A stretch of DNA of 64,000 nucleotides from Phycisphaerae bacterium. Lineage in GTDB: Bacteria > Planctomycetota > Phycisphaerae > UBA1845 > JAFGLZ01. Below are positions 54,891 through 64,000 of the stretch, piece by piece; positions within the stretch are counted from its first letter, which is position 1, and the number at the start of each line of letters is the position of its first letter. The position numbers were made by a program, and so were the translations under genes. Under the pieces are notes generated by a model. That model saw only the letters and a program-made list of their open reading frames with translations, was not told where the DNA came from and did not search any database. The stretch is from NCBI GenBank assembly GCA_016927755.1, contig JAFGLZ010000097.1, forward strand, positions 40,191-104,190, read 5' to 3'.

Positions 54891-55470
54891 CACTCGGCCT
54901 CCCAAGCCATCGCATCGCCGTGGGAACGATGGCGTCAAGGGGTGCTTCCGCGTCGTATTCACCGGCCCGGCGAACCTGCCGCACCATGAGATAGCAGCTC
55001 GTCGTTGCCGGGTCCGTCACCAGGACCTTGCCACCCGCCCGACGGACCGCGCGGCATCCCGCCAGCCCGTCATGAACCGCGTGGAGCCCGGAGATCATCG
55101 CCGCCACGCACGCCGGCCCAAACACCGCCGCCGCGCTCGAGAACGTCACGTCCATCGAGGGACTGAATGTGCAGCTTCCGTCGTCAGGCGACACCCGGAC
55201 ACAGCGACGCGCCGACCCGAACCGAAGCTGAGTACCAGGCTCGACCACCAGAACCTCGCCCGGACGCAGCGGATCGCCGTTCTCCGCGATCTTCGAAGGC
55301 GCCTTCACCGCCGACTGCAAGTATCGAAGGAGTCCGTGGATGAACGGACCCGGCGGCATGTGCTGAACAACGACGACGGGCACGTCGAATCCCACCGGCA
55401 TGTTCTTGAGGTATACGTGATGCGTCCTCGGTGCGCCGGTTGATGCTCCAATCAGCACGATCCCCCGCAA
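54871..55470 (-). CDS. Stand-alone CheB methylesterase domain
   Basis: 199 residues. It starts at a TTG at 55470 with AGGAG 10 bases upstream, directly before RGIVLIGASTGAP; Ser in G-A-S-T-G and His in VVVQHMPPG are two of the catalytic triad, and an Asp is in SGLHAVHDGLAG, weaker than the usual G-M-G-x-D-G. There is no N-terminal receiver, so it is not phosphorylation-controlled in the usual way. The in-frame region upstream is open to 55583 without an ATG; an ATG with good AGGA upstream exists at 55588 one frame off, so a shifted or corrupt 5' end is possible. It would demethylate glutamates of the receptor encoded upstream. Confidence 0.8.
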   Translation of the reverse strand: MRGIVLIGASTGAPRTHHVYLKNMPVGFDVPVVVVQHMPPGPFIHGLLRYLQSAVKAPSKIAENGDPLRPGEVLVVEPGTQLRFGSARRCVRVSPDDGSCTFSPSMDVTFSSAAAVFGPACVAAMISGLHAVHDGLAGCRAVRRAGGKVLVTDPATTSCYLMVRQVRRAGEYDAEAPLDAIVPTAMRWLGRPSDVPVSG

Positions 55471-55597
55471 GGCATTCGCTCCTACCGACGTCGGTCGCGC
55501 CGGATCGATCTGACCCTCCGGCAGACCGGGAAATGGTGGACGGGCGTCGACGAATCGTCCGCCGGCGCCCGCCCCGTGAGCACGTCATTTCTGTCCT

Positions 55598-57970
55598 CTA
55601 AAACTCGCCGAGCTCACCGTCGTCCTCGAGCGGAATGATCTCGTGCTTGGGCCTGGACGGCGCACGGGCCTTGGTCGCCGCGGTACGCTTGCCCATGGCC
55701 ATCCCGCGAATCTCGTCCGACCCCAGCCGCCTCTTGATATTGCTCTCGATCGTCGAGGCGACCTTGCCGGTGTCGACGTTGCCCATGTCAACCCCGAAGA
55801 GCGCGGCCAGGTCCCGCGCGGTCTTGGCAACCGAGTTGGCCTGGGCGCTCAACTCCTCCACCGCCGAGGCCGATTCCTCCGCGCTCGACGCGTTGATCTG
55901 CGTGACCTTGTCCATCTGGGCGACCGCCCCGTTGATCTGCTCGACACCCTGTGCCTGCTCGTTCGAACCCTTGGTGATGTTCTTCACCAGATCGGAGGCC
56001 TTCTTGACGTTCTCGGCGATCACGCCGATCGCCTGAGCGAAACCGCCCGCGACCTCCGTCCCCTCCCGAGCCGCCGTCTCGGAAGTCTCAATCAGACCCG
56101 TGGTCTCGCGAGCCGCCTCGGCGGCCCGCTGCGCCAGACTCCGAACCTCATCCGCGACCACCGCGAACCCCTTGCCGTGTTCCCCCGCGCGGGCGGCTTC
56201 GACCGCGGCGTTGAGCGCCAGCAGGTTCGTCTGGAACGCGATCTCCTCGATCACCTTGATGATCTTGCTGATCTGCGCCGAAGACTCGTTGATCCCCGTC
56301 ATCGCCTCGTCCAGACGGGCCCGGCCCTTCTCGCTCTCCATGGCCGCGGCATGAGCCCGCCCGACCAGTTGATCGGCCTCCTCGGCGTTGGCCGCGTTCG
56401 TACGCGTCATCGCCGCCATCTCCTGCAGCGACGCGGAAGTCTGCTCCAGGGAGGCCGCCTGCTCATTGGCGCCCTCGGCCAGAGAGGTGCTCGCCGTATT
56501 CACCTGACTGCCCGCCTCCGACACCATCGCCGAGCCTTCCGCCAAGCTCCCGATGATCCCCGTCACCGACCGGAGGATCCCTCGAGCGATGAAGAACGCC
56601 AGCAACGCCCCAAGCAGGATCGCGACGATGCCCGTGACCGTCACGTTTCGCTTGGTCGATTGCGCCGCCTCGAGCATCGTCTCGTCCGTCATCAGGTTCC
56701 GCTTGACCTCGGCGCGAACCTTCGCCAGCAGCTCCTGCGTCTTGTGAAGGCTGGGCTTGGTCTGCGTCGCGAAGATCTCGTCCGCCTTGTGCATGCCCGC
56801 CAGAGCCGCCTCGGCGTAAGCCTTGCACTTGTGCAAGGCCCCACGCGTGTCACTCAACGCCGGACGGGTCTGTTTCTCGAAGATCTCCTTCGCCTTGGCT
56901 TGAGCCGAGAGAATCTCGTTCTCGGCGGCGATCCCCGAGCCGAAGAGCTTGGCGATCTGATCGATCGAGACCTTGGTCTGCTCTCGGTAAACCTTCTGGG
57001 CGGCCTCGGCGTCTCCTTCCTTGAGCGCCTTCTCGATCGCGATCGCCGATGCGTGCAACTGCTTGTGCGGACCGTCACAGGCCGCCAACGCCTCCTTCAA
57101 CGCCGGGAAATCCGCCATCCACGCCTTTGCCGTGTCGCTGGCGAGGAACCGCCCGAACGCGCACTTCGTCGGATCCGTCTCCACCCCGACCGTCTTCTTC
57201 TTCTCGATGATCGCGTCGGAAACCGTCGCCACCCACCGACGATGATCGTCGAGCCGGGCGCCTAGCGTCTCGGCGAGCCCCTCGTGACGCTGTTTCCAGC
57301 ACTTCTGAATCTCGATGGCCGACTGATGAAGCCGGTTGTGAGGCTCATGCATCGCCTGGATGAGTCGGCCGAACTCCGGATCCGCCGTGGCGAGCCGACG
57401 CGTCTCCTCGCAACCCAGCCACTGGCCCAGAGCGCACTTCGTCGAGTCGGTCTGAACATCGAGCCGCGGCAGATTCTCCGCGAACAGATCGGTCACCTTC
57501 TCGGTCCAACACAGGTGATCCACTTCCCTGGCTGCCAGAAGGCCCGGCAGCGCGGGGTCGGCCTGCTTGAACTCCGCGCCGATCGCGATCGCCGACTTGT
57601 GCAGCGCCGAGTGACAAGCCTCGATTTCCTTCAGCAACGGCCCCGCGGACGGAACCTTCCGCTCGGCCTCGGTTCGCTCATCCCCGTAAAGCCACTCGCC
57701 GAAACCGCACTTGTGATCGTCCGTCTGAACGTCCAGCTTCGTAACCGTCTCCTCCGTCAACAGCGCGATCACCTTGTTGGCCCAGTTGAGGTGGTCCACC
57801 TCCTTCTGAGCCAGCATCCCATCCAGCTTGTTGCTCGTGATCACCTCCTCCGCGTTGCCGACGATCCCGCTCACGCCCGTAAAGGCAAAAACGGCCATCG
57901 CCGCCAGGAACAGAAGGACGGTCGTGAAACCCAAGACGATCTTGCGACCCACGGTCATGTTCTTGAACAT
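55598..57970 (-). CDS. Methyl-accepting chemotaxis protein with three tandem extracytoplasmic CZB modules
   Basis: 790 residues from ATG 57970, with GGGAG 8 bases upstream (an in-frame ATG at 57985 is the alternative). A first membrane helix (about 12-34) leads to three repeats of 91 residues, each with the complete CZB ligand set: His60/Trp63-Cys88-His120/His124, His152/Trp155-Cys179-His211/His215, His243/Trp246-Cys270-His302/His306. The third has C-A-F-G-R-F instead of G-x-W. A helical spacer leads to the second helix ([22 protein letters not shown]), then the signalling hairpin with the same tip as the other receptors. First gene of the operon with CheB-like, receiver and hybrid kinase. 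Likely senses zinc or zinc-reactive oxidants. Confidence 0.95.
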   Translation of the reverse strand: MFKNMTVGRKIVLGFTTVLLFLAAMAVFAFTGVSGIVGNAEEVITSNKLDGMLAQKEVDHLNWANKVIALLTEETVTKLDVQTDDHKCGFGEWLYGDERTEAERKVPSAGPLLKEIEACHSALHKSAIAIGAEFKQADPALPGLLAAREVDHLCWTEKVTDLFAENLPRLDVQTDSTKCALGQWLGCEETRRLATADPEFGRLIQAMHEPHNRLHQSAIEIQKCWKQRHEGLAETLGARLDDHRRWVATVSDAIIEKKKTVGVETDPTKCAFGRFLASDTAKAWMADFPALKEALAACDGPHKQLHASAIAIEKALKEGDAEAAQKVYREQTKVSIDQIAKLFGSGIAAENEILSAQAKAKEIFEKQTRPALSDTRGALHKCKAYAEAALAGMHKADEIFATQTKPSLHKTQELLAKVRAEVKRNLMTDETMLEAAQSTKRNVTVTGIVAILLGALLAFFIARGILRSVTGIIGSLAEGSAMVSEAGSQVNTASTSLAEGANEQAASLEQTSASLQEMAAMTRTNAANAEEADQLVGRAHAAAMESEKGRARLDEAMTGINESSAQISKIIKVIEEIAFQTNLLALNAAVEAARAGEHGKGFAVVADEVRSLAQRAAEAARETTGLIETSETAAREGTEVAGGFAQAIGVIAENVKKASDLVKNITKGSNEQAQGVEQINGAVAQMDKVTQINASSAEESASAVEELSAQANSVAKTARDLAALFGVDMGNVDTGKVASTIESNIKRRLGSDEIRGMAMGKRTAATKARAPSRPKHEIIPLEDDGELGEF

Positions 57971-58701
57971 GCGCTCGACTCCCATGTCTCTACAACGGAA
58001 CTCGCTGGACGAGAGTCCCGGCTCGTGCCTTGCTCGCGCTGATGTATCGGCGGGGCCCGACCGTTCTCCGTCTTCAGTCCGTGCCCGTCGCCCCGTGCCT
58101 GCTCCCGGAAGATCGAAATCCCTGGCCTTCGTTCAGATCGCCAACGGCGTCTCTCTCCCGGCGACAGGCAAATCGTCTTTTGTGGTTTGGGCGATAAACG
58201 CTCGTGAGTCACTTCGCACCCCGCGAAGGGGTTGACCTGTCCGATTCCGCGGGCCAGCGTTTTCCACTGGAGGCATATGTACTGCTACGGAAGCCACTTG
58301 GGGTCAGCCCATGTGGCTAGGGTGTTTTCCCTAGGTTTAGCACATGAATCTACGTTCATCCTGAAGGGATTCTCCGCCTAGACCGATAAGCCCAGACTAG
58401 CCTCAAACCGCCCCGTCCCCGCCACTCTCTGCCTACCGCGAATCCCCCATGCAAAGCCCCGAATCTACTCACGTGGTGATGTCGGCCGACCTCGGTTCGG
58501 CGCGGCGCCGAGCGGACCCTACGCAACGCCTCCTGCCGCGAGCGGAATCCTGTTCGCCGATACATGGCCGTCGTCTGGCAGCGCGATTAGGCACGACCCT
58601 TGTTCTTGATGACGAATCTGCCGCGTCTCGGGCCTGTGCGACTCACGAAATTCCTTGCCCGACCCATGACCTTCAAGGAGGCCTTCTAGGACGCCAAGAG
58701 C
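57971..58701. other. Intergenic region upstream of the three-CZB receptor
   Basis: About 730 bases. It holds a stem-loop AGCCAC-x-TGGG...CCCA-x-GTGGCT at 58292-58318 and the inverted repeat at 58317-58334. The right part has an open plus-strand frame that is Arg/Ser-rich and not believed. The promoter of the signalling operon should lie here. Confidence 0.5.
58317..58334. promoter_or_regulatory. Inverted repeat CTAGGG-TGTTTT-CCCTAG
   Basis: A perfect 6-bp inverted repeat with 6-bp spacer about 350 bases before the receptor start. It resembles in form the CTAGG-type repeats before the other two receptor genes. Possible operator. Confidence 0.25.
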
Positions 58702-58872
58702 ATGCGAAACGGGTTTGCCTCGCGGCTGACGCTCGTCCGGAATCGCCGGCGCCCAGAGCGGCTTCTGCTCATCTCGGCGATGATCAACTCGCTGCTGGTG
58801 ATGATGATCGGCCGATACACGCACAACAACCCAATCGCCGGCGCTGCGGAAATCGAAGACGCGTCCCGGTGA
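58702..58872 (+). CDS. Possible small membrane protein or gene remnant
   Basis: A 56-codon ORF from ATG 58702 to TGA 58870-58872. It has a basic start (RNGFASRLTLVRNRRRPERL) and a hydrophobic helix LLLISAMINSLLVMMIG, then a short polar tail. In another plus frame just upstream lies another tiny ORF (MTNLPRLGPVRLTKFLARP), so this may be the remains of a decayed gene. No family recognised; could be chance. Confidence 0.25.
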   Translation: MRNGFASRLTLVRNRRRPERLLLISAMINSLLVMMIGRYTHNNPIAGAAEIEDASR

Positions 58873-59084
58873 ACGTGGCTTCTCCCTCATCCGCCCATGC
58901 ATGCGTCACTGTCACCTGTTCGGCCTCGGTCAACTCGCGAACGCACTCACACACGAAATCCTTGGAGCACACTCGGCAACTCGGGACGAGCCAAGGGCCC
59001 GCATCCTTGAACCCATCGGATGAATCACATAGACTACCCGTTGAATGTCGTTGGCTCGGGACCCTCCGCGGGGATATCACCATC

Positions 59085-61349
59085 GTGCTTGAAGCAACCC
59101 AGGACGCTGCTGGCGTCGTGCCGGTCGGCATGGACCCACCCACCACCTGCAGGTGGCCATATGTCCTCCTCGGCATCCTCGTCGTTTCCTTCGTTCTCGA
59201 TCTGGTCTTCTTCACCGGATACTACGCAAGTGATGACAACAGCTCGTATCTCTCAGCGACTGAATCACTTCTGGACAACGGCGCGCTGCCCAGCGAATCC
59301 AAGACCGGCCAGACCAGGCTGCCACTGATCGGCTGGAATGTCCTGATCGCAACCCTTTTCGGATATGACGTCCAGCTCATCGCGGCGTCATACATTGTCT
59401 TCCACCAACTCCTCAACCTTCTTACGTTCCTACTCGCCCGCCGCATGTTCGGCTCGATCGTCGGCCTGCTGGCGACCTACTGTGTGGCAAGCTTTCCCGC
59501 AATGATCATCTATTCCACACTCATTTCCCCCGATATTCCTCAATCTTGCTTCATCGTCCTCTCCCTCCTCGTCTTCATGATCGCCTCCGAGTGCTCGGAC
59601 AGGAACCCCAGGCGATTGTATCTGCTCCTCCTCTGTACTGGGGCCAGCCTCGGCGGTGCCTATATGTGTAAGGAATCGGGGCTCGTATTGCTCCCCTTCT
59701 ACGCCCTTGCCGTCTTCTTCGGGACCACCAGGCAGTCCTTGAGGGCACGCATCACGGCTTGCATGGCATTCTTTCTTGGATTCGCGATTGTCTTCGCACT
59801 GGAATCCGTTGCGCTTTCACTCCTTACCGGTAAGCCGATTCTTCGCATAGGCTGGGTCTTCGATGAAGAGTCAGGGACGGGATCCACCTGGAAGGAGTAT
59901 CGGCACGGATTCTACCCCTGGGAAAGGCTGGCGTGGTTCTCGCAGAGATGTTTGCGCGACGTCATGTTCCCGCTTTACTATCGCGTGCTCTTCATCATCG
60001 GTCTTGTGACCTATCTGTTCCTCCCCCGCCGAAGGCCTGTGGCATTGCTCTTGCCGGCATACTACTTCGCGTATCTGCTCTGGGGTTCCGTCAGCATCAA
60101 GCAGTACTTGCCAATTAGCATTCAAGAGCGATACTACCTGCCGCTGGTTCCGTTTCTTGCGATCATCGGGAGCTTCGCGGCCGTCTCGCTGTTCGAGTTG
60201 CTCCCAAGGCGGCGTCTCCCATGGTGGGTCAACCGGTGCCTTGGGGCCGTCATCGTGTGCGCGGTCGTGATTCCTCCCGTGTTCGGCATCGGGGGCGCGT
60301 CGCTCAAGGCCGGGAGGATGTATCGGTCTGAGTTGGTCGGAAACACGACACGGGCCATACGGTACGCTGCGCGGGACGAAGCAGCCACGATCGTCTTGTC
60401 TCGACGCCTCTACGCACTCGCACGACCGGTCCTCCTGAGCGAGAAACCAGACAATCTTGTTGACGCCGGTTCGCTGTCCGCTCGGGAAGTGGCGGACTTG
60501 CTTGACCGAAAGAGGTTCCTGTACATCCAGGAAGATGTGAGCGAACCTGCGAATGCTGCGCCCAAAAGACAATCTCCAATGGATGCGTTGATGCTCACTC
60601 TCCCATGCGGCGTGCGAAAGGGGGCGGACACGGGTGATTCGCTGTCGAAAAGACCCATCAGGTATTGGTCCATCGGGCCTGGTTGTCCGGATCTCATCCG
60701 TGGCCCGGGGTACGAACTGATCGTGAGAAGGTTGGGTTCGTTCACGGCGCCGCACAGCCGGCTTGAAGGCATTTGGCAGGTGCTTGCGTCGCCTCCTGTC
60801 GCCCGCGGGTACGACTCGAAGCCGGTTCTGCTATCCGAGATTGAGGTCTGCCCGCCACGAGCACGTCCAGTGAGTGATACGAGGCCGTCACGTGATCTTG
60901 CCCCTAAAATCCGGAAACCGGGTAGCTACGGGCGGCTGAAGTACTTCGGCAACTGGAAAGTCTGGGCGAGCCGGGACATCGACTATCGGATCCGTGCTGG
61001 GAGTGAAGGTGAGCCGACGCTCACGGTGGCTGAAAGCGGTGCGGAGTTCCTGCAACTCTTGCCTGCAAACGACCTGCTGTGTGAATTCCGGTTTGACCCG
61101 GACGCATTATTCCATATCGACGTGGGTGCGGAGGTGGTGGGATCTGTAAAGGTCGAGCTCCGCTTGACGTCGTATGGAGACTTGAAGACGAACCGGTCGC
61201 TTGCGAGCAGGGAGATGGTCTTGCTGAGCGGCGTAAACCGCATCAGCCTTCGAGGCGGAACCTCTCCACTGTACTTGAGGCCGGTCTTCAGGATCTCGGG
61301 AAAAGGAGCCTTCACCCTGAAGTCGCTGGCTATGGGACGCGAAGGTTAA
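59085..61349 (+). CDS. GT-C family membrane glycosyltransferase-like protein
   Basis: 754 residues from a GTG at 59085; the in-frame ATG at 59130 is equally likely. The first membrane helix (PYVLLGILVVSFVLDLVFFTG) is followed by the first extracytoplasmic loop Y-Y-A-S-D-D-N-S-S-Y with the Asp pair expected of GT-C (ArnT/PMT-type) enzymes. About ten helices are seen to residue 420, then a soluble C-terminal region of about 330 residues with mixed alpha/beta and a terminal beta-rich unit. It would use polyprenyl-phosphate sugars to modify an envelope polymer. Its lower GC share in places compared with its neighbours is notable by eye. It precedes a second protein of the same layout. Confidence 0.75.
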   Translation: MLEATQDAAGVVPVGMDPPTTCRWPYVLLGILVVSFVLDLVFFTGYYASDDNSSYLSATESLLDNGALPSESKTGQTRLPLIGWNVLIATLFGYDVQLIAASYIVFHQLLNLLTFLLARRMFGSIVGLLATYCVASFPAMIIYSTLISPDIPQSCFIVLSLLVFMIASECSDRNPRRLYLLLLCTGASLGGAYMCKESGLVLLPFYALAVFFGTTRQSLRARITACMAFFLGFAIVFALESVALSLLTGKPILRIGWVFDEESGTGSTWKEYRHGFYPWERLAWFSQRCLRDVMFPLYYRVLFIIGLVTYLFLPRRRPVALLLPAYYFAYLLWGSVSIKQYLPISIQERYYLPLVPFLAIIGSFAAVSLFELLPRRRLPWWVNRCLGAVIVCAVVIPPVFGIGGASLKAGRMYRSELVGNTTRAIRYAARDEAATIVLSRRLYALARPVLLSEKPDNLVDAGSLSAREVADLLDRKRFLYIQEDVSEPANAAPKRQSPMDALMLTLPCGVRKGADTGDSLSKRPIRYWSIGPGCPDLIRGPGYELIVRRLGSFTAPHSRLEGIWQVLASPPVARGYDSKPVLLSEIEVCPPRARPVSDTRPSRDLAPKIRKPGSYGRLKYFGNWKVWASRDIDYRIRAGSEGEPTLTVAESGAEFLQLLPANDLLCEFRFDPDALFHIDVGAEVVGSVKVELRLTSYGDLKTNRSLASREMVLLSGVNRISLRGGTSPLYLRPVFRISGKGAFTLKSLAMGREG

Positions 61350-61926
61350 GCCCGCCGAAAAGGAAGAACAGCCCGCTTGTGACCAATCTTCGAAGGGTTG
61401 CCCATCTATGAGCAAGACTCCGCCCAAAGGGTTGGCATCGAACCTGCTGCCCAACCACCTGCTGTAGCCTTCTGAAGCCGGCTTGAGGGCTTCGTTCAAG
61501 ATAGGGGCGGGGGTTCGGGTCGTGCTTGCCCCACGTACTCTGAACCGGGCACGATGAGGTCACCCCCTCAGGTCGGCGCCGGAGCAGGTCGGGCCCAGTC
61601 GGTAGCGGCGACGCACTCTATGCAGGCATCGACTGGTTGAGCTTGTGACTCGCCCCGGGAACGCGCCATTGGCATCTTCTCTCAGCGCCCTCCTGGCGCG
61701 GCGATGTCGAGACACCTTTGTTCACGTGGACGAGGTCGAGTTCCACGTTTCGGTTCCGCTGGCGGTGATCGCATCGACAAGGTATGATTCCCTCGCACAA
61801 ACTGCGGCGCTTCCAGGGGCATGAGTCCTCTCGGGCGATAATGGATCGTATGCTGCCGGCCCGGCTTCTTATGAACGGTTGGATCTGGCTCTGCAATGCG
61901 AAGCGAATCGCGATGGAGGTCGACCG
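61350..61926. other. Intergenic stretch, nothing recognised
   Basis: About 575 bases between the two GT-C-like genes. The ORFs on either strand are short and without family features. The last part has the ribosome-binding site of the next gene (GGAGG at 61915-61919). Confidence 0.5.
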
Positions 61927-63867
61927 ATGCAACCGCGCCGTCGGCCCGTCCTAAGAGCAACGCTTCTGGTCTTCGCGCTTTCGCTAGGCCTGAGGCTGGT
62001 TTGGGTCTACCTCTCGGATGTGAAGCCCATCGATGATTTCAAATCTTACGACGAGTATGCATGGAGTTGGTTGAAGAGCGGCCAGTTCGGCTCGGAGGGG
62101 GCCAAGGCATGGCGGACCCCCGGGTATCCTGCCTTCCTGGCGCTCATCTATGCCGTCTTCGGTCACAGCGTCAAGGCGGCCGGTTTCGCCCAGGCCCTCC
62201 TCGGCGCGCTGTCTTCCGCGCTCATCGTCTTGCTCGCCTCGAACGTCATCTCGCCACGCGCCAGCGGCATTGCCGGGCTGATTCATGCCGTGTCCCCTTC
62301 TTTTCTCGTCTACGTCCCGGTCCTGGCGAGCGAGAACGCGACGATCCCTCCTCTCCTGGCGGGGCTGCTCTTCTTGGCCGTGGCGGGGAAGCGGATCGGG
62401 TTGCGACGGGATGTCTTCCTCGGCGGATCGGGCTTCCTCATTGGGCTGTCCATGCTGGTCAGGCCGGCGGTGCTCTTCGTGCTTCCAGCGGTTCTTCTGT
62501 TGGCCCTTTATGATCCGCTGCGACGACAGATGAGACCGCGTGGCCTCCTTTCCCTTGTCGTCGGCACGCTCCTTGCGATCGCGCCCTGGCAGATTCGTAA
62601 CCGCCTCGTGGCACGAACTCACCCGGCCAAGCTGGCAACACACGGTGGGTGCGTGCTTCGCAGCGGCAACAACGACTTCAACGTGAACGGCGGCAGTTGC
62701 AGGAATGGCTATCTTCTCCCTCGCGGCTTTCCCGAAAACGAGAAGGACGCAGCCTACAATAGGGCGGCGCGCCGCTGGATTATCGCCAACCCCGGGCGAT
62801 ACCTAGGTCTCTGCCGGGTGCGGGGCCTGCGTCTGCTCGGGCCTGACCCCGATCCCTATGTTGCATACTTTCTCGCTTCAGCGGCCAGCGACGATGCAAC
62901 GCTTGGTGAAGCCGAAAAGTCTTCCGCGCGGTCAAAAGCGGCACGTGAACAGGCCAGACAGATCCTGGTGCGACGCCGTGAATGCTTGCGAATCTTCAGG
63001 ATTGTGATTGCCCCCTTGATCCTCTTGTCACTCGGTCTGGCGGTGTTCCGGTGGCGGCACTATGCGATTGCCGTCCTGCCGGCCTTGAGCTACGTCTCAG
63101 GAATCTGCCTGACCTATTTTGCCCCCAGGTATCGATATGTGAGCGAACCACTGCTCTTCATTCCTCTGGCGGGGCTTATCTGTGACATTCTGTTCGGCAC
63201 GACGGAACTCGGCGCTCGGATTCCCCGTTTGGCCAAGGCATTCGCGGCTGTTGCGGTCATTCTGGCCACCTACCTTCTGGACGCCAACGGCATCATCCGC
63301 GACCTCTCTCGCATCAGCCCAAAGCCGGCGGCGGAGCGAGGCGATCAAACATTGACCCTTCTGGACTACAAGCCTTCCAGAGTGGTGTTGGGAGGCGCCC
63401 CCGATCAGTACAAGAGCTTCTGGGACTATGGCTCGAACGTGACCGTTGCTCGGGAAGCCGATGGCCTACGGTGTCAGGTGGACGATCGTCCCGAGAAAAA
63501 GGGATCTCATTACGGCGGTATCGCATTTCCTATCTCGGGATTTGATGCGCTGCGACTTGACCTCACCTTCCTCAAACCTGGGAACATCACCCTCATCTGC
63601 GTGGACGCTTGCGATGCGGATAAGCGCTTGTTCCGATGGCAATGGCCGCCAGGGAAGTACCGGCCACTAGAATCGGGCCGGCACATCTACCTCTTTGTGC
63701 CCGGCGGCAGGGCGACGAAGGGCTTCAGGTTCCGGGACGATTGGAGACTAGCCCGCAATGCCCTCAAGTTGCACGTCTTCATCTGTGTTGCGCAAGATGC
63801 CGAGGCCGGTATCATCCTCCATCGGGCGGAAACAGCAATCCACCCCAAAATGAGACTCACGGATTAG
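61927..63867 (+). CDS. ArnT/PMT-like GT-C membrane glycosyltransferase
   Basis: 646 residues from ATG 61927 with GGAGG 7 bases upstream. The first helix (LLVFALSLGLRLVWVYL) and loop DDFKSYDEYAWSWLKSG, followed by WRTPGYPAFLALIYAVFG, are classic for the ArnT/PMT family: Asp residues in the first loop and the R-T-P-G-Y-P motif. About nine to ten helices are seen to residue 480, and the last 170 residues form a soluble beta-rich domain (GGIAFPISGFDALRLDL, GRHIYLFVPGG). Expected to move a sugar from an undecaprenyl-phosphate donor to an envelope acceptor. The paralog-like gene at 59085 shares the layout. Confidence 0.85.
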   Translation: MQPRRRPVLRATLLVFALSLGLRLVWVYLSDVKPIDDFKSYDEYAWSWLKSGQFGSEGAKAWRTPGYPAFLALIYAVFGHSVKAAGFAQALLGALSSALIVLLASNVISPRASGIAGLIHAVSPSFLVYVPVLASENATIPPLLAGLLFLAVAGKRIGLRRDVFLGGSGFLIGLSMLVRPAVLFVLPAVLLLALYDPLRRQMRPRGLLSLVVGTLLAIAPWQIRNRLVARTHPAKLATHGGCVLRSGNNDFNVNGGSCRNGYLLPRGFPENEKDAAYNRAARRWIIANPGRYLGLCRVRGLRLLGPDPDPYVAYFLASAASDDATLGEAEKSSARSKAAREQARQILVRRRECLRIFRIVIAPLILLSLGLAVFRWRHYAIAVLPALSYVSGICLTYFAPRYRYVSEPLLFIPLAGLICDILFGTTELGARIPRLAKAFAAVAVILATYLLDANGIIRDLSRISPKPAAERGDQTLTLLDYKPSRVVLGGAPDQYKSFWDYGSNVTVAREADGLRCQVDDRPEKKGSHYGGIAFPISGFDALRLDLTFLKPGNITLICVDACDADKRLFRWQWPPGKYRPLESGRHIYLFVPGGRATKGFRFRDDWRLARNALKLHVFICVAQDAEAGIILHRAETAIHPKMRLTD

Positions 63868-64000
63868 CAGGACCACGTCGCCGCCGGCCCGCGTCTTGAG
63901 CCCCTTGTATCTCGGTGTCCGCTTAACGAACCGCATCTATGCGCCGCCGGGGTTGCGCGGCATGATGGGGGCATGAGCAAGCGAGGCGTGTCGGCGGAAC
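63868..64000. other. Window edge, no gene called
   Basis: 133 bases after the last stop. Too short to judge; the minus-strand open frame at 63748-63936 mostly overlaps the gene above and is not believed. Confidence 0.4.

Noticed and set aside
1..64000. tRNA or rRNA genes
   Set aside because: No T-arm GGTTCGAATCC-type motif with matching acceptor ends and no conserved rRNA segments were noticed; a covariance-model scan would be needed to exclude them.

Overview
The window looks like a chromosomal segment of a GC-rich, motile, Gram-negative-type member of the Planctomycetota, probably a Phycisphaerae-like lineage. The main clue is a run of small membrane proteins ending in a C-x2-C-G-Y-[DN]-L-T-A-N...C-P-E-C-G zinc ribbon, which I associate with that group. 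Supporting clues are a DUF4838 protein, many secreted or lipoprotein-type proteins, fliM with several chemoreceptors, and an LpxL-like acyltransferase. No rRNA, tRNA, CRISPR array, prophage or intact IS element was recognised. All calls are by eye; residue positions are approximate unless a count is given.

Layout. 1-4437: a partial membrane protein, a patch of GC-rich hairpins, then small membrane proteins with the CGYDLTAN-type ribbon and a HEAT-like lipoprotein. 4438-4934: GC-rich spacer with 10-bp tandem repeats inside a 120-bp duplication. 4935-7561: an MBOAT acyltransferase translationally coupled to an EPSP-synthase-fold protein whose active-site motifs are gone. 7559-11358: two copies of a MITE-like element around a DUF4190 protein, fliM and an orphan N6-adenine methyltransferase; each copy starts inside the stop codon of a gene. 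11773-15207: a giant exported protein. 15260-21036: a Cache chemoreceptor, a receptor with two tandem extracytoplasmic zinc-binding (CZB) modules, and a FixJ-type regulator. 21475-25996: an operon for a CoA-transferase plus a four-subunit 2-oxoacid:ferredoxin oxidoreductase. 26230-31867: acyltransferase, giant TPR/transglutaminase protein, ComF. 31881-35489: hydrolase lipoprotein, pyrE, potassium-channel-like protein. 35714-40939: secreted protein, Tat-exported alkaline-phosphatase-fold protein, polytopic membrane protein.

40955-47401 is a compact acyl-CoA catabolic operon read leftwards: acyl-CoA dehydrogenase, MaoC hydratase, PHP protein, two thiolase-like proteins, two DUF35 proteins, SDR. 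Both thiolase-like proteins lack the catalytic Cys and His of true thiolases, which with DUF35 partners points to retro-aldol side-chain cleavage (Ltp2/ChsH2-like) rather than thiolysis. 47511-50926 holds a DUF4838 protein and a divergent beta-helix protein.

50960-57970 is a second signalling operon read leftwards: a receptor with three tandem CZB modules, a stand-alone CheB esterase domain, a receiver and a hybrid kinase with receiver and HPt domains. 59085-63867 carries two GT-C-like membrane glycosyltransferases with C-terminal globular domains.

The parts I would look at first are the tandem-CZB receptors, the cysteine-less thiolase/DUF35 operon and the MBOAT plus EPSP-fold pair.
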